Positions 21,694 to 27,076 of a stretch of 27,076 nt of DNA are shown here, piece after piece. A model generated the notes under the pieces. The model searched no databases and was not told the DNA's origin. It worked only from the letters and a program-made list of their open reading frames with translations. The stretch lies in IMG/VR virus record IMGVR_UViG_3300031227_000339, positions 1 to 27,076 of that record. One strand, written 5' to 3'. Made by a program: the position numbers and the translations under genes. The DNA is from a virus. Positions within the stretch are counted from its first letter, which is position 1; every line of letters begins with the position of its first letter.

Positions 21694-23139
21694 CTATTCT
21701 TCTTCCTCCTGCTCCTCAACCTCTAACGGTGCATCCATATCAATCATACTCTCATTCTGTGCTGCCATCTGTATAATAACCTTGTCGGGATCGTCAATGA
21801 AACTCATTAAACCGTATATTATTTCATCAGGGAATATACCCTTCATTAGCTGTGCTGTCTGTGCTTCGTCAAGTAGGTTCAATGGGAAGTTACGTGTCCA
21901 TATGAAGTTCATATCGAGATAGTCTATATCTGTACCCTTAGCTTTCCATACAGGTGTTAGTAGCTTATATTGGTTTCTCAGGGCTGTGTTAAATTTACGT
22001 TCTGATATAATACATTTACTTTCTAACCCGAACATTTTAAATTTCATTGCAATGCCTGATACATTACTGCCGAATGCTTCATCATCGAAATTTACCGACT
22101 TAGCGAACCTGTATATATTCTTATCTAATCTATCAAGATGGTGTTCGACTACATCGTCATTTAAATCCTTTGTTACAAACTCAATCTTTGAATCGGTGTC
22201 AGGCATGCCAAACGCACCTGTTTTCTTTGCTGCTTCAATAACATCTGCATCGGGAACTATACCGTAAAACGCCATATACGCCAATCTGAACTGCTCTATT
22301 TCCGATGCTACATCAGATAACGCAAAGTCATAATCATCAATCAGCTTATATACCTTATCGCAATCGCCCTGTTCTTCTTCATTGTTTAGAAACTCATATA
22401 ATGGATTGCCGCCAAACATATGAGGTATCTGGAAATTGCCATCTCGCTCATATGGTATGAACAACATTTGAGTGCCTTCGGTATCGTTGATATCTGCCTC
22501 TGTAATATAATATGTTACAAATTTATCATCGTACCACTCAACATAATAAAACTTATTTGTTCCTACTGTAATTTCATAGTACCGCATTGAATACTGTGCT
22601 TCGTTCAATGAGCCGTCATTGATAAAGATACATTCCCATGGTTCGATGTTTTTAACTCGTTCATTGCCCTCTGTATCTATGTATAACAGCCTTGCACCAT
22701 AACCGCATATAGATGCTAACTTCAATGTTTCACCGTCTAAATCATCTGTATCATTTCTAATATTAAAATCGCCTATAACACTATAATCGAGTGCATAACG
22801 CTTTTCGTCAAATATATCTGCTTCATCAGCAGGTGTTATATACTTCTCTTTGCCTAACTGATATATAATAGGGTTACCTACCATATACCCCAGCTTAACA
22901 TCAATAATATCAGTATCAAAAGCGTTATTATCCTGCCTGTTTATCTTTGACTTATCATCAAACGTTCTTGAGAATATAGGAACACCATCAGGATCTTCTG
23001 ATGCCTGATACCTCTTATAGTTCGATATCATCTTATCTTTTTTTGCCTGATGATCCTTTATTAAATCAGATAATACCTCTGACATAATGCTTTCGCCATC
23101 TGTTCTGATTTTCTCTATTATCCATTCCATATTCAGCAT
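21694..23139 (-). CDS. portal protein, SPP1 gp6-like
   Basis: The protein (481 residues from ATG 23139) has the signature of SPP1-like portal proteins. These include SNYKRYQASEDPDGVPIFSRTF, then VKLGYMVGNPIIYQL, later LKLASICGYGARLLYID and ANVSGIAMKFKMFGLESK-type text (here SNVSGIAMKFKMFGLESK) and LRNQYKLLTPVWK. The C-terminus is strongly acidic (EVEEQEEEE). Twelve copies form the portal ring for packaging. GTG 23148 is an alternative start overlapping the previous stop, but AGAGGG stands 8 bases before ATG 23139. It follows the terminase genes and precedes MuF, as in SPP1. Confidence 0.93.
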   Translation of the reverse strand: MLNMEWIIEKIRTDGESIMSEVLSDLIKDHQAKKDKMISNYKRYQASEDPDGVPIFSRTFDDKSKINRQDNNAFDTDIIDVKLGYMVGNPIIYQLGKEKYITPADEADIFDEKRYALDYSVIGDFNIRNDTDDLDGETLKLASICGYGARLLYIDTEGNERVKNIEPWECIFINDGSLNEAQYSMRYYEITVGTNKFYYVEWYDDKFVTYYITEADINDTEGTQMLFIPYERDGNFQIPHMFGGNPLYEFLNNEEEQGDCDKVYKLIDDYDFALSDVASEIEQFRLAYMAFYGIVPDADVIEAAKKTGAFGMPDTDSKIEFVTKDLNDDVVEHHLDRLDKNIYRFAKSVNFDDEAFGSNVSGIAMKFKMFGLESKCIISERKFNTALRNQYKLLTPVWKAKGTDIDYLDMNFIWTRNFPLNLLDEAQTAQLMKGIFPDEIIYGLMSFIDDPDKVIIQMAAQNESMIDMDAPLEVEEQEEEE

Positions 23140-23144
23140 ATCAC

Positions 23145-23384
23145 TCACCCTCTATTTTCAAAACATTTATCGTTATTATCATCTTCATATCTCTGAATCT
23201 CACCATCTATTGTATAATACAGTTGTACGTCGAGTTTAGAACAGGTTTGTTCTGGTGATGTAACTTGAATCGGCTTAAAGTTATAATCAACAGGGTTTTG
23301 TCGTGGTAAAAAGCAATCCCTATAATCTTCCACCCTATGTTTGCAATATGCACATGATTTATCTTTGTAAACATCCTTCAACAT
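23145..23384 (-). CDS. Cys-rich small protein between terminase and portal, 79 aa
   Basis: A small protein with five cysteines: KSCAYCKHRVEDYRDC (11, 14, 24), TCSKL in the middle and CFENRG at the end. The C-x2-C plus two further cysteines could bind zinc. No family is recognised. It lies between large terminase and portal genes and its stop lies just before the portal start, so coupling is likely. Ribosome binding site AAGGGGAG precedes the ATG. A role in packaging regulation is possible, but unproven. Confidence 0.65.
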   Translation of the reverse strand: MLKDVYKDKSCAYCKHRVEDYRDCFLPRQNPVDYNFKPIQVTSPEQTCSKLDVQLYYTIDGEIQRYEDDNNDKCFENRG

Positions 23385-23400
23385 AACTTATTATCTCCCC

Positions 23401-24648
23401 TTACATAAACGCCTTAGCCGCTGTCATTTTCCTGCTTGTCATTTCATCTTCGTATGCGTATCGTAGTGCATCGATCAGGTGATTGAACTTGTCTACCGGA
23501 TCACGCAATACATTACCATCTTTATCTTCTCGCCGTTTATACTGCTGTACTTCGTTTTTGAAGTTCTGGCATGATGTATTGATAATGATGTTCTGGTCAC
23601 GTAACCAATCAACACCGAAATTAACGCTGTCCTTGCCCTTCTTTGCTTTCAAGGCATTCATACCTAACTTACGCAATCGGGCTATACTCTTAGGTTCTGC
23701 ACTATCACAGACAACATACTCTTTACCGAACATCTCTGTACCTTCTCTGTATAAATCCTCGTTAGACATCTCCCTGCCATATGCCTCATCACATATAAAC
23801 AAATCTTTGGTATTGCTGTTATAGTGTGACCGTATTATTGCAGCAGGTTCAGAGAAACCAAAGTCAATGCCGTTCCTGAACTTATCAAAGGATTTCATTT
23901 CTTCTGTCAAGTCTCGCATTACCCAATCTCTGAATATGATATTACCCAATACTCCCCAATTACCGAGTGTATAAACCTCATAGTAATACTTATCTGTTTC
24001 ATCTTCCAACAATGCAATATCGCCTTTATCTAAGAATCTGAGATTGTCCTTATATGTGGTTTTCAAGATACTTACCTTACCATCAGCATATGAGTTCTTG
24101 CTATCATCCCAGCCTTTGAAATATTCGGTAAATATCCAATGGCTTTGTAATATCGGGTTAAAACTCAACATAATACGCTTTGCTACCTTTGCCTTACCTC
24201 TTAACCTTCTCTGTAGCTGTCTGACATCGTTCTGACCGACCTCTGTGGCTTCTTCTATCCATATGTCTGTTAGTACACCCTTGACCGGAGTGATACTCTT
24301 GACCTTCTCTACGTCATCTAAGCCTGCAAATAGAATCTGATAGCCATTATCACATGTTATCTTTAAATCAGATCTATTGACCTTAAAAAACTTAGTTAGA
24401 CCGAATCTGGTGATGGTCTTGCATATCTCATTAAACATACTATTGTGAATAGTCTTTTGAACATTCCTAACACATAAATAATTATGACCGCCTCTTGCCA
24501 TATCTATTATACACCGTTGAGCCATGAACACAGATTTACCTGATGAACTACCACCGTAAAATATCTGGAATGGTGTTTCCGTATTCAAATAATTCAGATA
24601 GCATTTGTTAAAAATTTTACTGTTTATCTGTAGATTAATCACTGACAT
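23401..24648 (-). CDS. terL: terminase large subunit, PBSX/Terminase_3 type
   Basis: This 415-residue protein has all motifs of the packaging motor. The ATPase domain has Walker A YGGSSSGKS (about 31-39), Walker B DIWIEEATE, and coupling motif LSFNPIL. The nuclease domain has GIDFGFSEPAAI with the first aspartate, VCDSAEPKSI with the second, and FNHLIDALRYA near the end. It cuts the concatemer and pumps DNA into the procapsid through the portal. TTG 24657 is an alternative start; ATG 24648 lies inside the end of the upstream gene. Length and order are normal. Confidence 0.95.
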   Translation of the reverse strand: MSVINLQINSKIFNKCYLNYLNTETPFQIFYGGSSSGKSVFMAQRCIIDMARGGHNYLCVRNVQKTIHNSMFNEICKTITRFGLTKFFKVNRSDLKITCDNGYQILFAGLDDVEKVKSITPVKGVLTDIWIEEATEVGQNDVRQLQRRLRGKAKVAKRIMLSFNPILQSHWIFTEYFKGWDDSKNSYADGKVSILKTTYKDNLRFLDKGDIALLEDETDKYYYEVYTLGNWGVLGNIIFRDWVMRDLTEEMKSFDKFRNGIDFGFSEPAAIIRSHYNSNTKDLFICDEAYGREMSNEDLYREGTEMFGKEYVVCDSAEPKSIARLRKLGMNALKAKKGKDSVNFGVDWLRDQNIIINTSCQNFKNEVQQYKRREDKDGNVLRDPVDKFNHLIDALRYAYEDEMTSRKMTAAKAFM

Positions 24649-24961
24649 TATACTCAAGTTCTATTTTTTCTTTAACGGCTTTCCATAGTGAATCACACAA
24701 TTCATAGCAAGACCATGCATGACCCTTATCAAGAGTGTGTGTTCCTTGTGGTATTTCTATTGCTACACGGTAGGCATTACCCATGATGTAGATAGATTCA
24801 AGCCAATCACCCAAGTATTCAATCATTCTTCCGATAGTGAAATAATCTCTACATATTTCGTGTTCATACAAAAATGTTTGTTTTTCTTTATATTTAAAGT
24901 ATTTTGATAATGTTTCTATTTTAACTCCCCTCAACTGCTCAACGGTTATGTATCGTTTCAT
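24635..24961 (-). CDS. hypothetical protein between small and large terminase, 108 aa
   Basis: I do not recognise this protein. It is helical with many aromatic residues, beginning MKRYITVEQLRGVKIETLSKY. It has FTIGRMIEYLGDWLESIYI in the middle and HAWSCYELCDSLWKAVKEK near the end. Its start is 3 bases after the stop of the small terminase gene, with GAGGAG 6 bases before the ATG. Its end overlaps the large terminase start. It may be an accessory packaging protein, but only the position suggests this. Confidence 0.65.
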   Translation of the reverse strand: MKRYITVEQLRGVKIETLSKYFKYKEKQTFLYEHEICRDYFTIGRMIEYLGDWLESIYIMGNAYRVAIEIPQGTHTLDKGHAWSCYELCDSLWKAVKEKIELEYNVSD

Positions 24962-24964
24962 TTC

Positions 24965-25348
24965 CTACTCCTCCGAATCTTCGTCAACTATATCAACATA
25001 TATCGTTTGCTCGCCTATGTTCTCAACTGTTTGTTTATCAGTGTAACCATGACAAGGTTGTTTTAATATAAAGATACTCATAGTACTATTAAGTTCACCT
25101 TTCAGACCACCTTTTTCTAAATATAGCTGTTGTTTCATCAACGCCTTTTTTTTAGTGTCCTCTAACTCTTTGTATTCTTTACATAAATTGTATAATCTAC
25201 TACGTGCTATTCCTTCTCCATCAAAGCATTGTAAACAAAAAGCGTTAATATGTGGGTAGTCTTCCACTTCTACAAATGTTTTAAATTCTTCTATCAATTT
25301 AGCCCTATCGATAGTTATTGGACTACCACCTTTATTTTTGCCTGCCAT
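24965..25348 (-). CDS. terS: terminase small subunit
   Basis: The 127-residue protein has an N-terminal helical DNA-binding part (KLIEEFKTFVEVEDYPHINAFCLQ, then ARSRLYNLCKEYKELED) and a central helix, KKALMKQQLYLEKGGLKGEL. The ending STMSIFILKQPCHGYTDKQTVEN is typical of small terminases of PBSX/SPP1-like phages, where NPTxxIFxLKxxHGxxDK(Q/T) closes the oligomerisation region. It binds the packaging site and brings the large subunit. An acidic tail follows (DIVDEDSEE). Ribosome binding site TAGGTGA precedes the ATG. Confidence 0.87.
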   Translation of the reverse strand: MAGKNKGGSPITIDRAKLIEEFKTFVEVEDYPHINAFCLQCFDGEGIARSRLYNLCKEYKELEDTKKKALMKQQLYLEKGGLKGELNSTMSIFILKQPCHGYTDKQTVENIGEQTIYVDIVDEDSEE

Positions 25349-25375
25349 ATCTCATTCACCTACTTTATAATTAAA

Positions 25376-25396
25376 GGGCAACCATAACAGCTGCCC
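25376..25396 (-). terminator. hairpin downstream of tRNA-like element, weak terminator
   Basis: On the minus strand GGGCAGC (25396-25390) pairs with GTTGCCC (25382-25376), seven pairs with one GU, across the loop TGTTATG. TTTAATTATAAA follows, a poor U-tract. It may end a transcript coming from the solute-binding protein and tRNA-like region just before terS. Confidence 0.5.
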
Positions 25397-25409
25397 TCCT
25401 ATTCTGTTA

Positions 25410-25486
25410 TGCTGATAGAGGGATTCGAACCTTCGCAATCACATTTTTTTATAAAATGGATTATCTTCCAAATAATTTATATCAGC
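25410..25486 (-). tRNA. degenerate tRNA-like element, anticodon uncertain (perhaps UAA)
   Basis: The minus strand folds as a cloverleaf of 77 bases. The acceptor arms GCTGATA and TATCAGC pair fully, with discriminator A and no CCA. A D-arm ATTAT/ATAAT carries a GG-containing loop. An anticodon arm CATTT/AAATG has the loop TATAAAA. A T-arm has the canonical loop TTCGAAT with stem GAAGG/CCCTC, one mismatch. Unusual points are A instead of U at position 33, a 7-base variable region, a 3-base linker after the acceptor and the T-stem mismatch. The loop centre would read TAA, but a leucine tRNA should have a long variable arm. It may be a decayed tRNA, an odd phage tRNA or an attachment-site relic. 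Confidence 0.5.
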
Positions 25487-25508
25487 ATATTTTCAGTTCT
25501 ATTTGTTA

Positions 25509-25685
25509 TTACCTTGCCAAATGTTTTATACTATCCATACCCTTTTCAAACTTATCCATATGCCATTTAGCTTTCAATAACGCTCTCAATACAAACATAC
25601 TTGCCGGATTTATGGGTATCAGTATCGGGCTTATCACCTTATCAGTATTAGCTTTTACAGTATAATATATAGTATCTACTTTCAT
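25509..25685 (-). CDS. small ORF after the solute-binding protein, 58 aa
   Basis: A 58-codon frame starts at ATG 25685 with GGGAG 6 bases before it; the GGGAG follows directly on the stop of the solute-binding protein gene. The predicted protein begins MKVDTIYYTVKANTDKVI. It has SPILIPINPASMFVLRALLKA in the middle and a helical basic end, KWHMDKFEKGMDSIKHLAR. I recognise no family, and no clear signal peptide is present. The good ribosome binding site and tight spacing suggest it is translated with the upstream gene. It stops 23 bases before the tRNA-like element. Confidence 0.55.
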   Translation of the reverse strand: MKVDTIYYTVKANTDKVISPILIPINPASMFVLRALLKAKWHMDKFEKGMDSIKHLAR

Positions 25686-25694
25686 GATATCTCC

Positions 25695-27076
25695 CTATTT
25701 GTTATACATATCCACTAATGTTTGAATGCCCATATCCTCAACCTCAATCACGAATGCGTCAAAATTATCCATATGTGTTTTACCGTTTATGAAGTTTGTT
25801 ACATTTTCTGTAATAAAGGTATTTAACGGTGTTGCAATTTCTTTGAATGTTTCGCTGTCTGCCTCGTCAAGTGCTACAGAAGGGATTGAATAGGTATAAA
25901 CATTATCGCCGTATACCTTACCATGTTTAGCCCACAATCTTGCTCCGTCATACCATCTGTCATTATAGTATTCGACATCTGTAAATACTTTCATCCAGTT
26001 ACTATTTTCGCCTACTCCGTATATCTCGGTAATTATATTTTTGAAAGCATCGGTTTTTTGTACGCCCTTCTCAGTGTTACCAAATTCACCTGATGCTAAC
26101 TGTTTAGTGGTGATTCCTTCTTCACCCCAATACAATTTATCATGTGATGCTGCTGTGTCGTACGTCCAGTCTAACATAGCAAGAATATTATCGAGTAACT
26201 CTGTCTTTGCACTCACAACAGAACCAGTGGTACTGAATCTGCTCTTACCTGCCCAGCCGTAAAACTTGCCGTTATACATTGGAGGTACAAATGCTTCAAA
26301 CTGTCCTGATAGTCCATTTTCCTTTAAGCCGTTATTATGTGTTGGAGCGTTCATCATATTATCTACCCAGAACTGACAATCTCCTGCTTTTGCATCTGCG
26401 TACCATTGTGGTTCAGGATATGCCGACCATTCAGGTGTTAATATTCCTTCATCGACTAATTTCTTTAAGAACAATATAGCATCTTTGAAATTCTGTGTTG
26501 CTACCGGATTAACAAATGTTTCTGCATATTGGTCATAGTATGGAAATTCAATCAATGAAGTTCCGAAACTATATGATAACAAGTTTAAATCCAGTATGCC
26601 GTTTCTGTTAGTCCATATTGGTGTGTCTGCCTTATCTTGCATAGCTTTCAGTGTATTATACAGATCGTCAAATGTTTCAAAATTCATCGTATCTGCAAGA
26701 TCGCTTCGGATCACTCCTCCCAAACTTGATGTCGGGTTATAGCTTCTAACCACTGATGCGAAATAGATTTTACCGTCTGGTGATGTAATACCACCTTTGT
26801 ATTCCTCGTATTTGTCTAACCATAATTTATAATGTGGAAGTTTATCTAAGTTATCAGATAATGGAACTAATAAACCTTTTGTACCTATGTCTTTTGCAAG
26901 TGCAAAATCCGGTGTGTATGATTCATGGAATAGATCCTGATTGCCTATGTTTATGATATCTGGTAAGTCTCCCCCTGCTACTGTGATTGATAGCTTATCC
27001 ATGTAAACATCTACAGGTACAAGTATCGGTTCAATAACCATATCTCCTGCATCACCTAACCACTCATATACCTTCA
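25695..27076 (-). CDS. extracellular solute-binding protein of ABC importer (5' end outside window)
   Basis: The frame is open to the end of the window, and 11 further codons upstream of ATG 27041 (KVYEWLGDAGD) fit the same protein, so the start, including any lipoprotein signal, lies beyond. The visible 459 residues match solute-binding lipoproteins of oligosaccharide importers, LplA-like. KLSITVAGGDLPDIINIG is the usual 'LmlasGDlPDii' segment, and LVPLSDNLDKLPHYKLWLD follows. DGKIYFASVVRSYNPTSSLGGVIRSDLAD and, near the end, FNTFITENVTNFINGKTHMDNFDAFVIEVEDMGI-type text (here PLNTFITENVTNFINGK) are also typical. Such proteins carry sugar to a membrane permease; no permease gene is in the window. 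It is either host flank of a prophage or phage cargo. Confidence 0.85.
   Translation of the reverse strand, partial: KVYEWLGDAGDMVIEPILVPVDVYMDKLSITVAGGDLPDIINIGNQDLFHESYTPDFALAKDIGTKGLLVPLSDNLDKLPHYKLWLDKYEEYKGGITSPDGKIYFASVVRSYNPTSSLGGVIRSDLADTMNFETFDDLYNTLKAMQDKADTPIWTNRNGILDLNLLSYSFGTSLIEFPYYDQYAETFVNPVATQNFKDAILFLKKLVDEGILTPEWSAYPEPQWYADAKAGDCQFWVDNMMNAPTHNNGLKENGLSGQFEAFVPPMYNGKFYGWAGKSRFSTTGSVVSAKTELLDNILAMLDWTYDTAASHDKLYWGEEGITTKQLASGEFGNTEKGVQKTDAFKNIITEIYGVGENSNWMKVFTDVEYYNDRWYDGARLWAKHGKVYGDNVYTYSIPSVALDEADSETFKEIATPLNTFITENVTNFINGKTHMDNFDAFVIEVEDMGIQTLVDMYNK

Noticed and set aside
24648-24657. TTG 24657 as the large terminase start
   Set aside because: ATG 24648 is in frame 9 bases later and loses no motif. 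Neither has a strong ribosome binding site, so the choice is tentative.
25456-25665. Plus-strand frame of 69 codons beside the tRNA-like element
   Set aside because: It overlaps the tRNA-like element and the opposite 58-codon ORF, which has a better ribosome binding site and direction in line with all neighbours.
1-27076. Integrase, CRISPR array, insertion sequence, diversity-generating retroelement
   Set aside because: No recombinase, reverse transcriptase, spaced repeats or inverted terminal repeats with a transposase were seen on either strand. The window is only part of the genome, so an integrase may exist outside it.

Overview
The window is the structural half of a tailed double-stranded DNA phage or prophage with siphovirus-type morphogenesis genes. 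Every gene I accept lies on the minus strand, so the window reads functionally from right to left. AT-rich composition, strong GGAGG-type ribosome binding sites, an SPP1-like portal, a MuF-type protein and an M15 peptidase endolysin point to a low-GC Gram-positive host, most likely Bacillota/Clostridia. This is inference from gene families, not an identification.

Right edge (27076 to about 25350): an incomplete extracellular solute-binding protein of an ABC sugar/oligosaccharide importer runs off the window. A 58-residue ORF follows directly, then a tRNA-like element and a hairpin. Packaging and head entry (25348 to 20714): small terminase, a 108-residue unknown, large terminase, a Cys-rich small protein, portal, a free-standing GIY-YIG protein that seems to lack its catalytic residues, and a DUF551-like protein. 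Head morphogenesis plus accessory block (20703 to 17275): MuF-type protein, a 90-residue unknown, a CMP-nonulosonate (sialic acid-type) cytidylyltransferase, a Rossmann protein resembling DUF115/MAF-type proteins, and a Com-like zinc ribbon, all tightly coupled.

A consensus promoter and a terminator-like hairpin precede the scaffold gene (17119). Then come the P22-like coat protein, two probable decoration proteins, a LamG/CBM-like protein and a small unknown. A structured 100-base gap follows, and then head-tail connector, head closure, HK97 gp10-like, tail completion, major tail protein, a tail chaperone pair with a probable -1 frameshift, a zinc-ribbon protein, a tape measure, a hub-like protein, a seven-repeat beta-propeller, a jelly-roll-like fibre protein, two membrane proteins (holin candidates) and the endolysin. 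A terminator closes the late operon at about 2629-2661.

Left of it, a second promoter (2517-2544) drives a small early operon: an unknown, an XRE-type regulator, another unknown, a RecT annealase, a DUF3799 PD-(D/E)xK nuclease and the start of an AAA/SMC-like ATPase that leaves the window. No integrase, replication origin, CRISPR array or insertion sequence is visible.

The most unusual part is the sugar-nucleotide enzyme with its Rossmann partner, embedded between head morphogenesis and capsid genes. Together with the carbohydrate-binding-like proteins of the head and tail, it suggests a phage that makes an activated nonulosonic acid and perhaps decorates its own virion or the host surface.
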